64,000 bases of DNA from Sinosporangium siamense (GCF_016863435.1 NZ_BOOW01000032.1:107438-171437); one strand, 5' to 3'. Numbered from the stretch's first letter, positions 17,495 to 26,387 are shown. Translations and numbers: made by a program. Notes: generated by a model not told the origin, from the sequence alone.

Positions 17495-19299
17495 GCGCCG
17501 TGAAGAGAAATCAGAAGGCCGATCCGTGGCGGCAGGAGGTGCGCAAGGGCTGGGCGATGGTCTCCACGCACTCGTTGTTCAGGGGGTACGGCACCGCCCT
17601 CGAAGCCGCCGGAGACGGCGAGTTGCCGGCTGAGACGTGGGCCGTGGTCGGCGGAGACGGCTACGTCAAACACCACCCGAGCCGCAGGGCGGAGGCCGAC
17701 GAGTGGGCGTGGGTCTTCGCCCACCTGCTGCTTCACCTCGGCTTCGGGCACGGCGACCCGCGCAACTGCACACCCGCCGACCTCGGCCCCGAGGTGGCGG
17801 ACGCCTGGACGCGCGGCAACCTGCCGTCCCCGGCCTACCACGCCGCCTGCTGTGTCGCCGTGGAGCGTTTCCTGCGCACCTTGAAGGTGGGCCGGAGTCC
17901 CGCGCCGCTGCCTCCTCAGCTGCCCGCCGAGGCCGAGGCCGTGCTCGCCGAGCGCTGGCGCGCGTCCGGCCCGCCCTCGGAGTTCACGCCCCTCGGCCCG
18001 CCCGACTTCGTCGTCAGCGCCGAGGAGGTGGTCAAGCACTACAACCATGAGCACTCCTTCGCCCTGGGGGTGGCCAAGACCGCCACGTCGGCGCTGGAGG
18101 CCGCGGGCACACCGCGCACCGCCGCCGGCGCGCGCTCCGACGGGCCGTGGGACGTCGCGCTGCGGTGGTTCGTCTCCTCCTACCCCCTGCTCGGCGCTTT
18201 GGCGGCAGGGATGACCGTCGTCGCCGACGCCGACCTGGCCCGCTCCTTCGAGATCTCGATCGCCGCGGTCAGCGCCGACGCCGCGGAGATCTACATCAAC
18301 CCGCTCATCTACCTCAGCACCGATGAGTGGCGTTTCGTGCTCGCTCACGAGATGCTGCACGCCGCTCTGCGGCACGGCGACCGGGTAGGCGGGCGTGAGG
18401 CGTACGTGTGGAATGTCGCCTGTGACTATGTGATCAACGGGTGGCTGGTCGAGATGGGGGTGGGGGAGATGCCGGAGGGACTCCTGCACGATCCGTCATT
18501 GGCGGGCATGTCGGCCGAAGCGGTCTATGACCAGATCGTCATGGACCTGCGGCGGATGCGGAAGCTCGCCACCCTGCGCGGGCAGGGCCGGGGCGACATG
18601 CTCGACCGGCCGGCCCGCGACGTCAAGGGTTATGTCGATCTCGACGACTATTACCGCAACGCGCTCTCGCAAGGACTCGTCTACCACCGTGCCGGTGGGC
18701 GCGGCTACGTGCCCGCCGCGCTGGAGGAGGAGATCCGCGCACTCGACCAGCCGCCGCTGCCCTGGGACGCCCGGCTCGCCCGCTGGTTCGACGAGCACGT
18801 GCCGGCGGTGGAAAGGCGCCGCTCCTACGCCCGCGCCTCCCGACGCCAGGCCGCCACACCCGATATTCCACGCCCTGGGTGGGTCCGTCCGGAGGAGACG
18901 GTACGGCAGGCCACCTTCGGCGTCGTGCTCGACACGTCCGGGTCGATGGACACGAGGACGCTGGGCAAGGCGCTGGGCGCGATCGCCTCCTACGCCGCCG
19001 CCAGGGACGTGCCGCGAGCCCGGGTCGTCTTCTGCGACGCGACCGCCTACGACGCGGGCTACCTGCCCGTGGAGGAGATCGCGTCGCGTGTGCGCGTGCG
19101 CGGCCGGGGCGGCACGGTGCTGCAACCCGGCGTCGACCTGCTGGAGCGGGCGCGCGACTTTCCGCCGGACGGGCCGATCCTGCTGATCACCGACGGCGAG
19201 TGCGACGTGCTGCGCATCAGGCGTGAGCACGCGTTCCTGCTCCCGCAAGGGGGACATCTGCCGTTCCGGGCGAAGGGGCCGGTCTTCGCCATGAAGTGA
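17491..19299 (+). CDS. DUF2201 metallopeptidase-like / VWA domain protein
   Basis: 602 residues if started at the GTG overlapping the ATPase stop. Residues about 175-400 match DUF2201: the zinc motif HEMLHAALRH (286-295) is complete. Residues about 460-600 form a von Willebrand A domain with a MIDAS opening DTSGSMD and a later ITDGECD. The N-terminal region carries a second motif, HLLLHLGFGH (78-87), spaced like the zinc site but lacking the catalytic Glu, which suggests an old internal duplication. It partners the MoxR ATPase. Confidence 0.85.
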   Translation: MSAVKRNQKADPWRQEVRKGWAMVSTHSLFRGYGTALEAAGDGELPAETWAVVGGDGYVKHHPSRRAEADEWAWVFAHLLLHLGFGHGDPRNCTPADLGPEVADAWTRGNLPSPAYHAACCVAVERFLRTLKVGRSPAPLPPQLPAEAEAVLAERWRASGPPSEFTPLGPPDFVVSAEEVVKHYNHEHSFALGVAKTATSALEAAGTPRTAAGARSDGPWDVALRWFVSSYPLLGALAAGMTVVADADLARSFEISIAAVSADAAEIYINPLIYLSTDEWRFVLAHEMLHAALRHGDRVGGREAYVWNVACDYVINGWLVEMGVGEMPEGLLHDPSLAGMSAEAVYDQIVMDLRRMRKLATLRGQGRGDMLDRPARDVKGYVDLDDYYRNALSQGLVYHRAGGRGYVPAALEEEIRALDQPPLPWDARLARWFDEHVPAVERRRSYARASRRQAATPDIPRPGWVRPEETVRQATFGVVLDTSGSMDTRTLGKALGAIASYAAARDVPRARVVFCDATAYDAGYLPVEEIASRVRVRGRGGTVLQPGVDLLERARDFPPDGPILLITDGECDVLRIRREHAFLLPQGGHLPFRAKGPVFAMK

Positions 19300-19304
19300 G
19301 CCGG

Positions 19305-19712
19305 TCAGTTCAGCGTGTCACCGTCGACATAGACCCAGGCGCCCCCGTCCCGGGTGAACCGGCTGCGTTCGTGCATGCTCCCGCGCCGCCCGCGAAAGGC
19401 GTAGTGGGCGCGGAAGGTGACGGTGCCCTCGGTGTGAAACGTGCTCCCACCGGTGACCTCTTCGACCTCCAGCGTGACCCACCGCATGCCCCGCTCGAAC
19501 TCGACCCGCTTGGGGCGCGTGGCAGGGTGCCAGGTGCGCAGGAGATATGCCTCGTCCTGCCTCGCGAACGCCGCGAACCGGGACCGCATCAGCGCCTCGG
19601 CCGTCGGCACCGCCTGCCCCCGGTGAAACCGGCCGCAGCACTCGTCATAGACAGCGGAAAGCCCACAAGGACACCCCGCCGCCCCACCCTTCGACCGCCC
19701 GGCGCTGTTCAC
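19305..19712 (-). CDS. YchJ-family / SEC-C motif protein
   Basis: 135 residues. The N-terminal CPCG...YDECCGRFH cluster (residues about 14-29) is the zinc-binding SEC-C-like motif, followed by the YchJ core (TAEALMRSRFAAFARQD, YLLRTWHPATRP) and the C-terminal NTF2-like strands ending FTRDGGAWVYVDGD. The family is conserved but its function is not established. The gene is convergent with the VWA gene, 5 bases apart. Confidence 0.9.
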   Translation of the reverse strand: MNSAGRSKGGAAGCPCGLSAVYDECCGRFHRGQAVPTAEALMRSRFAAFARQDEAYLLRTWHPATRPKRVEFERGMRWVTLEVEEVTGGSTFHTEGTVTFRAHYAFRGRRGSMHERSRFTRDGGAWVYVDGDTLN

Positions 19713-19839
19713 CCCCCGAGGCTATCCGGTTCCCCATGGACACGATCGGCGCCGCCGGTGATCTGCACGATGCCGCGGCATTGAGGCACACACGACATCG
19801 CGAACAGCGGCCGGAGGGGCGGCGCGGGCCAGGGAATGG

Positions 19840-20443
19840 TCACCTTCCGCCTGCGTGCAGCAATTGCTCCACGTCTCGGCAGAACTTTTCGAAGGACGGC
19901 GCGGTTTTGCGAGCCTGCTCAAGGTCGAAAAGTCCGGCCAGCGCAGCCTGATCCGCAGTCTCTTTATACGACGTGCCGTCGATCTTCCGTGCGGCGAGCC
20001 ACGCCTTGGCTCCTCGGATGGCTTCTGGGTTCACTGGTGGTTCCAATGGGTCGGCAAGCCCTCGGCATCCTGATATCGAGGCGGCGGCGGCCAAGAACCG
20101 CCTCGAACTCTCGATGTGCGAGCACCACAGAGATCGCCTTGTCGGCGCGGGCCTGGCGTGCGCGCGCCAGAAGTTCGGGCCCGAGTGCTGCAGGACAGTC
20201 GTCGTCGGAGTCGGCGAGCACGAGGATGCCTCCCGCACTGATGGCGTGGAGGGCAGCGACCTTCCGCACAGCGTTTTCCACACCGCCGGGGGCGACCAAT
20301 GTGCCGCGGGGCACACAATGGGGCTCTAGAATTCGGAGGTTCCAGATCTCCGACGCCTGGGCGATCCGTCGAAGCAGCACGGGTAGGGCGCTGACCTCGC
20401 CGTAACCCTAGACGACGGATGCGAGCGTGATCTGGAGGCTCAT
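19840..20443 (-). pseudogene. DUF4276 (TOPRIM-like) gene broken by nonsense and frameshift
   Basis: The natural ATG (20441-20443) overlaps the upstream ATPase stop as ATGA. Translation gives MSLQITLASVV, then TAG (20408-20410), then GYGEVSALPVLLRRIAQ: the stop replaces the Glu of the family motif EGxGE. The body continues to ILVLADSDDDCPAALGPELL and HREFEA. The frame then changes near 20095 (two bases lost, or one gained) into FLAAAASISGCRG and the C-terminal ARKTAPSFEKFCRDVEQLL. All parts of an intact DUF4276 protein are present in order, so this is a recent inactivation, or a sequencing error in at least two places. Confidence 0.8.
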
Positions 20444-21588
20444 TCGGCGCCCCTGGGCCGAAGCTGGCGGCCTCGCATCAGCTCGCCCAACGTGGCAAGC
20501 CTTTCCTCCACGACCTTGCGGCCGGCGTCATCGATGTCACCGATCAACGTGACACCGTTCTCCATCGTCACCACCCGCACCCAGCCAGGGTCGAAGTCAT
20601 CGTGGTCGAGCAGATCAGGGCTCTGGGTCGTGATGACGACCTGTACCCGTTCACTGGCCTCGGTAAGGGCGTCGAACATCGCTCCGGTCGCGGCGGGATG
20701 GAGAGCGGTTTCCGGTTCCTCGATGGCGATGAGTGATGCTTCAGCATCCAACACGGCAGGCTGGAACAGGGCGGCCAGCACTCCAGCGGCGTGCAATGTG
20801 CCCTCGGAGATGGCGTCCGGCCCGAAAGGCTCACGCCGTTGTCGCGTGCGCAATTCCACTGTCGAGCGGGTGCCGTAGACCCGTTGGTCCATCCCCTCGA
20901 CACCGGGCACGATCGCTTTGAGGTAGTCGTCGATACGTGACTTGAACACCGGATGCCGGAAGGCGAGTTCTCCCAGAACAGTGCCGATGTCCTCGCCGGA
21001 AGGACCGATTCGCCCCGTTCGTTGGTCGGACTGGAACGCCCTCATCTTTTCAGTGTCCAAGTGATGGAAGAGCATTCCCCGCAAGCCATAAAAAATCTCT
21101 GTGAACGAGCCTTGAGCTGCGGCGACCGGCAAGTACAGGCGGTCACGCTCGATTCCGCCGCCGCCGACGATGAGCCCGGCCTGGACGTCGAAGCGTGTTT
21201 CCTCCTGGCCCTGGCGGACAACGCATCGTTCAGATTTGACCACGAAGGGGCGGCGTGCGCCGCTGTCGTGGCCAAGCACGAAGCCGTATTCCCCGTGCTT
21301 GGCTCCGCCCGGAGTGGAAATCGTGAATTCCAGGTCGATACTGAAATGATCGGTCGGCTCGGGAACCTGGCGGAGGATCTCCGTGAGTCCACCGCGCTGT
21401 GTCACGGCAGTGGCGGGTGTCGTTTCCAATGCGTCGGCGACGAAGCGGAGAGCGTCGATGAAATTGCTTTTCCCGGCTCCGTTCGGGCCGAGCAGCACCA
21501 CTAGAGGTATGAAGGAAACGTCACACGAGGCAATGCTCCTATAATTCGCCACTTTGACACGGCTCAAAAACGGCACCGCCTGTGTCAC
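20440..21588 (-). CDS. OLD-like AAA ATPase (AAA_21 type)
   Basis: 382 residues from the GTG at 21586-21588, 7 bases after AAGGAG (21596-21601); the longer upstream frame is not supported. Walker A GPNGAGKSNFIDAL near residue 30, Walker B LIAIEEPETALHP and the H-loop-like ITTQSPDLLD define an ABC/OLD-type ATPase of the SMC superfamily. OLD-like ATPases paired with TOPRIM-type nuclease subunits occur in anti-phage systems. Here the partner (DUF4276) is a pseudogene, so the ATPase may be an orphan remnant. No third gene is seen. Confidence 0.82.
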   Translation of the reverse strand: MTQAVPFLSRVKVANYRSIASCDVSFIPLVVLLGPNGAGKSNFIDALRFVADALETTPATAVTQRGGLTEILRQVPEPTDHFSIDLEFTISTPGGAKHGEYGFVLGHDSGARRPFVVKSERCVVRQGQEETRFDVQAGLIVGGGGIERDRLYLPVAAAQGSFTEIFYGLRGMLFHHLDTEKMRAFQSDQRTGRIGPSGEDIGTVLGELAFRHPVFKSRIDDYLKAIVPGVEGMDQRVYGTRSTVELRTRQRREPFGPDAISEGTLHAAGVLAALFQPAVLDAEASLIAIEEPETALHPAATGAMFDALTEASERVQVVITTQSPDLLDHDDFDPGWVRVVTMENGVTLIGDIDDAGRKVVEERLATLGELMRGRQLRPRGAE

Positions 21589-21917
21589 TGTCGCTCTCCT
21601 TGTCGAGGTGTCGATCCGCCGGGTCGGCGCCGGTGCAACGTCGGTTGAATCGTCGGCTGCATGGGCGACTCCGACATCGAGGTGGAACGCCCTCGGTGAG
21701 TGACCACTGGGCAACCATACAAGATCAGCAATTTTGATCGGCTTGCAGAGGGCAAGAATCGCAGGTTGCGCGGATGCGCCCGGCACCTATGGACAAAAAA
21801 TAGCTTGAACGTCAACCGCCTGCTGTTGTGGCCTGCTCCCTGGTCGTCTCCCCGGTGCCGAACTACCTCCTGATCCCCAAATATCGCGATCTTGGTCTGT
21901 CCCTTGAGTGTTGCTAG

Positions 21918-22246
21918 CGTCGTTAGGCGGGTGGTTCGTCGACGAGCCGGAGGATCTCGGCGACGACCAGGTCGGGTTAATCTTGCGGGACCATGTGGCC
22001 GGAGTGTTCGGCGAGGACGTGGCGGCCGTGGGGCTGGGCTCGCTGCGGCCGAGTCCGGCCCGGTCGTAGGCGACGACCCGGGTGTGTTCCGCGAGGGCGG
22101 GCATCACGAGGCCCCATTCGGTACGGCTCGCGCCGAGTCCGGCTTTCGAGCACGACGACAGGGCTTCCTTCGCCCAGGCTCACGTAGTGCAGTCGGCGCC
22201 GGTCGGGCAGGTGCACATAGCCGGGATCGCCGAAAGCACTAGCCAT
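21918..22246 (-). pseudogene. Alpha/beta hydrolase remnant with internal deletion
   Basis: From the ATG at 22244-22246 the frame reads MASAFGDPGYVHLPDRRRLHY and VSLGEGSPVVVLES. One extra C shifts it to GLGASRTEWGLVMPALAEH and YDRAGLGRSEPSP. The nucleophile-elbow half of the protein is absent. Sequence resumes in another frame with GRHVLAEHSGHMVPQD, a TAA stop, and PDLVVAEILRLVDEPPA, which is the normal C-terminus. Thus it carries a frameshift, a large deletion and a nonsense mutation. Frames further left (21600-21900) look non-coding. Confidence 0.7.
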
Positions 22247-22339
22247 TGAACCGTTCCTCTCGAAGGGGAATGAGGTCATTTCGGATGCTACGTGCTGGCT
22301 ACGGCTTCGCTTCGACGGGCACGCGAGCTGAAGGCACGT

Positions 22340-23242
22340 TCACCGGCCCACGCGGACCAGTTTCCAGGTGCCCTCCCAGGCGCTGGGGCGCATCGTGTCG
22401 GCGTCGCTGAGGAACGACGCGAGTGCGTATTCACCCGGCGACACTCCCAGGTCGATCTCCACCGTCTCCCCGGGGGACAGGGGCGCGGTGCCCATAGGCC
22501 CCCGGATGTACAGGGACTCCGGTCTCTCCCCCCGTTTCAGGGCCTCGTAATAGGCGGCGAGGTCCTGTGCGGTCGTACCGGGCCGGACCGGCACCAGCAC
22601 CATTTCCTGGGGCTGCGGGGCGCGGTTGACGACGACGATGCGTCCGCCTTTCCTCAGCCGCGGACGGCTGAGGAACCTGCCGGCTCCGTCCCGCTCGTAG
22701 ATCACCACGGTGTCGCCCTCCCGGTCGTGCTCGCGTCGGCGGGGGCGTCCGGCGACGGTGAGAGTGCGGATTCTGCTGAGGAACTCGGGGTGTGCGGCGT
22801 CTTCGAAGTCCAGCAGATAGTGCACCCCGGGGCGCAGCCGGGTGGTGAACGTCATCCGCGAGGTGCCGCTGATGACGGCTCCGCCGTACGCGTGGGCGAG
22901 TGTGAAGACGCCGGTGAGGCCCGCCTTGCGCGTGGCGGGGTCGCTGTCGAAGGCCATGCGGATGTGCTCGACGTATCTTTCGATGGTCGTGCCCTCGCGC
23001 ATGCGCAGCAGGGTCACGTCTCGCAGCCGCCGCACTCCCGACGGCGGGGTGGACGCCCTGAACGTCACGTATCCGGGCCTGGCCTCGGCCGGTCCCTGGA
23101 AGGCGATGCCGGATACGTCGTCCACGATGAGATCCACATCGGGTTCCTCGCGACCGGGCGTGCTCGTGGAGGGTGGGGACAGCAGGGCCGCCGCGGCCAG
23201 GGTTCCGGTGCCGAGCAGATGGCGACGCGAGAGGAAATGCAT
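22340..23242 (-). CDS. Secreted protein of unknown function with Tat-like signal
   Basis: 300 residues from the ATG at 23240-23242, preceded by AGGAG; this start gives MHFLSRRHLLGTGTLAAAALL, a twin-arginine signal peptide. The mature part is beta-rich (DVSGIAFQGPAEARPGYVTF, then a C-terminal VEIDLGVSPGEYALASFL strand pair) and reminiscent of a cupredoxin-like or copper-chaperone-like fold, but no metal ligands are evident. It is the last gene of the long minus-strand biosynthetic run and follows a DUF1772 gene by 28 bases, so it may belong to the pathway or to export. Confidence 0.6.
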   Translation of the reverse strand: MHFLSRRHLLGTGTLAAAALLSPPSTSTPGREEPDVDLIVDDVSGIAFQGPAEARPGYVTFRASTPPSGVRRLRDVTLLRMREGTTIERYVEHIRMAFDSDPATRKAGLTGVFTLAHAYGGAVISGTSRMTFTTRLRPGVHYLLDFEDAAHPEFLSRIRTLTVAGRPRRREHDREGDTVVIYERDGAGRFLSRPRLRKGGRIVVVNRAPQPQEMVLVPVRPGTTAQDLAAYYEALKRGERPESLYIRGPMGTAPLSPGETVEIDLGVSPGEYALASFLSDADTMRPSAWEGTWKLVRVGR

Positions 23243-23270
23243 ATCGGCTCCTACGAGCACATCGGAAAGA

Positions 23271-23726
23271 TCACAGAGAGATAAGGGCCACGGTGCTCAC
23301 GACGAGAAGCAGGAAGGCCAGTGCCGTACGAAGAAGGTGCCAGTTGCGCCACAGCGTGCGCGGGTCGTCCCAGCCGTCGGGGACGTTGTCGGGATCGACG
23401 GCCTTCGCACGGCGGTTGATCGGCACGTTGCACAGGTGTGAGACGCCCTGCACGCCGAGGAGCAGGACCGTCACCACGGCGAAGATCCAGCGGGTGGCGG
23501 TGGAGGGCGCGAGGAAGATCAAGGCCGCGGCCGCGAGCGTCGCGGAGTTGACGATGATCGGCATAACGGGGTGGTAGCCCTCTCCCAGCGCCCGGTGTGC
23601 CTCGATGTAGCGCCCCGGCGGCATAGTCGCCAGCGCCGGGATGACGCTCACCGCGACGGCGAAGAAGACGCCGGCCACGATTCCGCTTTCAACGGTGATG
23701 AGAAGTGCGAGTAGTTCGGTCACCAT
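23271..23726 (-). CDS. DUF1772 / anthrone oxygenase-like membrane protein (copy 1)
   Basis: 151 residues from the ATG at 23724-23726. Four hydrophobic helices, the NVPINRRAKAVDPDNVPDGW loop and the C-terminal LWRNWHLLRTALA helix are the hallmarks of PF08592, which includes fungal anthrone oxygenases. In an aromatic polyketide cluster such a protein plausibly oxidises an anthrone to a quinone. A second homologue lies at 40096-40557. The preceding frame MRRAAPPRRSQPS lacks a signal and is unlikely to be translated. Confidence 0.8.
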   Translation of the reverse strand: MVTELLALLITVESGIVAGVFFAVAVSVIPALATMPPGRYIEAHRALGEGYHPVMPIIVNSATLAAAALIFLAPSTATRWIFAVVTVLLLGVQGVSHLCNVPINRRAKAVDPDNVPDGWDDPRTLWRNWHLLRTALAFLLLVVSTVALISL

Positions 23727-23826
23727 GGGGATTCCCTGGATGCTGGGCTGCGAACGACGGGGTGGAGCGGCCCTCCTCACCCGGGAGGCCGTCGGGGGCC
23801 GGCGGGCCGCTCCGTGGCCGGCTCTG

Positions 23827-24144
23827 CTAGTACGCGGCCACGACCTGGTAGATCCCGTAGTGCCGACGGCCCCGGTCCCGGTCCTGATATTGCCTGAGGG
23901 GGGACGTGGTGCCGCGATGCTGCGGCCCGCGTTCCCAGAGGCGGAAGGCGTCGAGGTCCTGCCACTCGCTCAGCACCAGGAAACTGTCGGGCTCGTCGGC
24001 GTCGCGGATCAGTTCGTTGCGCAGCAGGCCGGCGGTGCCCGCCATTTCAGCGCTGATCTCGTGATATGCCTTCTCGATGACCTCGGAGTCGCCGCCGGGG
24101 GCCCGATAGTAGATCAGCACCCGGGCGGTGCCGCGATCGCTCAT
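23827..24144 (-). CDS. ABM-type monooxygenase (copy 1)
   Basis: 105 residues. A single antibiotic-biosynthesis-monooxygenase ferredoxin-like domain: VLIYYRAPGGDSEVIEKAYHEIS, GLLRNELIRDADEPDSFLVLSEW and DLDAFRLWE. Cofactor-free enzymes of this fold (TcmH, ActVA-orf6 type) oxidise phenolic polyketides to quinones. The start overlaps the stop of the neighbouring ABM gene (ATG at 24142-24144), so both are co-translated. Confidence 0.83.
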   Translation of the reverse strand: MSDRGTARVLIYYRAPGGDSEVIEKAYHEISAEMAGTAGLLRNELIRDADEPDSFLVLSEWQDLDAFRLWERGPQHRGTTSPLRQYQDRDRGRRHYGIYQVVAAY

Positions 24145-24467
24145 GCCGCTGCCACCGCCTTCTTCACGTGGTGCACGATCCGCATCGTGGTCATGGAGCC
24201 GCCGGTGCGGTAGGGGTGGAGTTTCTCGCGGTGCTTGACGTGCTCGTCGCTCCGCTCGAACTCCCGGAACGACGCCTCGTCGGTCCAGTCGCTGACGATG
24301 TAGTAGACACCGTCGTCGTCGTGGCTGCGCAGCAGCCACTGGCCGAGGTTCGCCGGGTGGCCGACGATCACATCGCCGACGCCGAGCCAGGTCTTCTCGA
24401 ACCCCTTCTCCATGCCGCCTTTGATCTGCAGTCTGAGCATGACGCGGAACGGCTGCCTGGCCGCCAT
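24141..24467 (-). CDS. ABM-type monooxygenase (copy 2)
   Basis: 108 residues. It has an ABM fold with FRVMLRLQIKGGMEKGFEKTW, NLGQWLLRSHDDDGVYYIVSDW and FREFERSDEHVKHREKLHPYR, closest in style to the SnoaB/BenH-like oxygenases that act on polycyclic polyketide intermediates. Start ATG (24465-24467) overlaps the ketoreductase stop as TGATG. Placement between a ketoreductase and a second ABM protein supports a role in quinone formation or oxidative ring modification. Confidence 0.8.
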   Translation of the reverse strand: MAARQPFRVMLRLQIKGGMEKGFEKTWLGVGDVIVGHPANLGQWLLRSHDDDGVYYIVSDWTDEASFREFERSDEHVKHREKLHPYRTGGSMTTMRIVHHVKKAVAAA

Positions 24468-25219
24468 CAGATCCCCCCGTCGACGTTGATGGTTTCGCCG
24501 TGCACATAGGCGGACAGGTCGCTGGCGAGGAACAGGACGACTCTGGCGATGTCCGCCGGGCGGCCGAACTTCCCCAGCGAGATGAGAGCGCGGTAGCGCT
24601 GCTCGTAGACCTTGCGCTCCTCCGGGCTGAACTTCGCCGCCGCCTCGGTCTCGATCAGGCCGGGCGCTATGACGTTGCAGCGGATGCCCCGCGGCCCGAG
24701 TTCCTTGGCGAGCGACCGGTTGAGGCCGATGAGGCCGGACTTCGCCGCGGTGTAGTGCGCGCGCTGCGGGATGCCGACGGTCGCGACCCTGGACCCGATC
24801 GTGACGACGGAGGAGCCGGAGGACAGGAGGGGAAGGCTCAATTTGACCAGCAGGTAGGCCGCGGTGAGGCTGGTGTTGAGCACGGAATGCCACTCGTCGA
24901 GCGTCAGCTCACCGAAAGGCACGTGCGAGATGGTGCCGGCGTTGTGCACCAGCAGGTCGAGCGAGCCGCCGAACTCGCGCCCGCACGCCTCGACGAAGTC
25001 CCGCACCTCCGCCTCCACCGAGACGTCGGCCCTGGCGAGCAGGAAAGGGGTGCCGATCTCCTTCAGCTCCGCGGCGAGGTTGTCCACCGCCTCGCCTTCG
25101 GTGCGATAGCAGGTGGCGACATGCACGCCGGCTCTGGCCAGGGCGAGCACGATGCCTTTGCCGATGCCCCGGGTGCCCCCGGTGACAATGGCGGTCTTCC
25201 CTTGCAGTTCGAGATCCAT
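24467..25219 (-). CDS. SDR ketoreductase, FabG-like
   Basis: 250 residues. Classical SDR: cofactor motif TGGTRGIGKG (about 12-21), NAGT, catalytic Ser in VVTIGSRVA and YTAAKSG with Tyr and Lys 4 apart, and C-terminal HGETINVDGGI. It is expected to reduce one ketone of the nascent polyketide or a later ring. All catalytic residues are present, unlike the SDR at 53027. It follows the O-methyltransferase by 21 bases within the same unit. Confidence 0.88.
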   Translation of the reverse strand: MDLELQGKTAIVTGGTRGIGKGIVLALARAGVHVATCYRTEGEAVDNLAAELKEIGTPFLLARADVSVEAEVRDFVEACGREFGGSLDLLVHNAGTISHVPFGELTLDEWHSVLNTSLTAAYLLVKLSLPLLSSGSSVVTIGSRVATVGIPQRAHYTAAKSGLIGLNRSLAKELGPRGIRCNVIAPGLIETEAAAKFSPEERKVYEQRYRALISLGKFGRPADIARVVLFLASDLSAYVHGETINVDGGI

Positions 25220-25240
25220 GTCGTCTCCTTGAGATGGCGT

Positions 25241-26311
25241 CTACTTGGGCCTGCAGACGAAGGCCACCCACGGGGACCGCTCGGGGGAGGGCGGCTCGCC
25301 GTCGAGCTCGAAGCCGCCCGCGTCGATCAGGCGCAGCCAGTCGGCGAGGGCCCGGTCCCTGCCGCCGGTGTGGACCAGCATGTCGAGGCAGAGCAGCTTG
25401 CCGTAGTCGAAGGCGTTTAGCCGGCCGTTGAGGAGCTTGTCGAGGATGAACACCCGGGCGCCGGGGCGGTCGCCGATCGCCGCGCGCACCTGCCGCAGGA
25501 TGGCGACGGCGTCGTCGTCGCGCCACTCGTGCAGCACCGCCTCCAGGATGTAGGCGTCGGCGCCTTCCGGGACGCCGGTGAAGAAGCTGCCGCTGACGAC
25601 CTCGGTCCGGTCGGCCACGCCGTACTCCGCGAGGAGCGCGACGGCCTCCGCGGCCACGGCGGCGCGGTCGAAGAGGATGCCCTTGGCGGCGGGGGTCCGC
25701 TGCAGCACCCGGGCGAGGAAGTGCCCGCGTCCGCCGCCGAGGTCGGCGATCGTGTGGAAGGGGGTGAAGTCGAGGTCTGAGTAGAGGTCCTTCATCAGCT
25801 CGCTGCGCTGGACCATCGCCTTCTCGAAGCGCCCGGCCGCGTGGGAGTCGGCGGTCAGGTGCTCGTAGAACGGCCTGCCGTAGACGTGCTCGAAGGAGGG
25901 GCGGCCCGTGCGGACCGTGTGGTCGAGGTGGCCGAGCGGCTGCCACAGGAGCTCGTCGCCCTGGAAGAGGATGAGGTCGCGGAGGCTGTCCTCCACGTCG
26001 GTGCGCAGTGTGTGCGACACCGTGGTCAACCTGAACTTCTCATCGGGTGTCTCCTCGAACAGGCCGACGGCGGCCGAGGCCCGCAGCACCTGGAGGAGCG
26101 CGTCGGGGTCGCTGCCTGTGATCTCGGCGATCTCGGCCGCGCTTCGAGGGCCCTCCCGCAGTGTGTCGGCGACGTTGAGTTTCGCGAGCGTGTAGACCAC
26201 CTGGGTGATCCGCCCGCCGAAGGTCAGGTAGAGCAGCCTGTCGTGCCCCACCCACTGCTCGTACTTGCGGGTCGGGCCCGCCGCGGCCCATGTGTCGTAC
26301 GCGGTCGTCAT
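25241..26311 (-). CDS. SAM-dependent O-methyltransferase
   Basis: 356 residues. It has an N-terminal dimerisation/winged-helix region (ITQVVYTLAKLNVADTL, SAAEIAEITGSDPDALLQVLRASAAVGLF) and a Rossmann domain with the SAM motif IADLGGGRGHFLARVL, then LEAVLHEWRDDDAVAILR. This is the plant-type/TcmO-like O-methyltransferase class that methylates phenolic hydroxyls of aromatic polyketides. A run of heptamers typical of SARP sites lies 48 bases upstream, so it likely opens a SARP-controlled unit (OMT, ketoreductase, two ABM proteins and beyond). Confidence 0.9.
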   Translation of the reverse strand: MTTAYDTWAAAGPTRKYEQWVGHDRLLYLTFGGRITQVVYTLAKLNVADTLREGPRSAAEIAEITGSDPDALLQVLRASAAVGLFEETPDEKFRLTTVSHTLRTDVEDSLRDLILFQGDELLWQPLGHLDHTVRTGRPSFEHVYGRPFYEHLTADSHAAGRFEKAMVQRSELMKDLYSDLDFTPFHTIADLGGGRGHFLARVLQRTPAAKGILFDRAAVAAEAVALLAEYGVADRTEVVSGSFFTGVPEGADAYILEAVLHEWRDDDAVAILRQVRAAIGDRPGARVFILDKLLNGRLNAFDYGKLLCLDMLVHTGGRDRALADWLRLIDAGGFELDGEPPSPERSPWVAFVCRPK

Positions 26312-26358
26312 GAGTTCGTTCCTTCCTAGGCACGTTGCATGGTGAGTGTGTGTTCGTG

Positions 26359-26387
26359 ATCTCGACGGCTGCTCAAGAAGCGCTGGA
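26359..26387 (-). promoter_or_regulatory. SARP-type heptamer box before the O-methyltransferase
   Basis: On the minus strand, TCCAGCG (26387-26381), TTGAGCA (26376-26370) and TCGAGAT (26365-26359) repeat every 11 bp with 4-base spacers. It ends 48 bases before the O-methyltransferase start and overlaps the last codons of the MFS gene. Confidence 0.6.
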
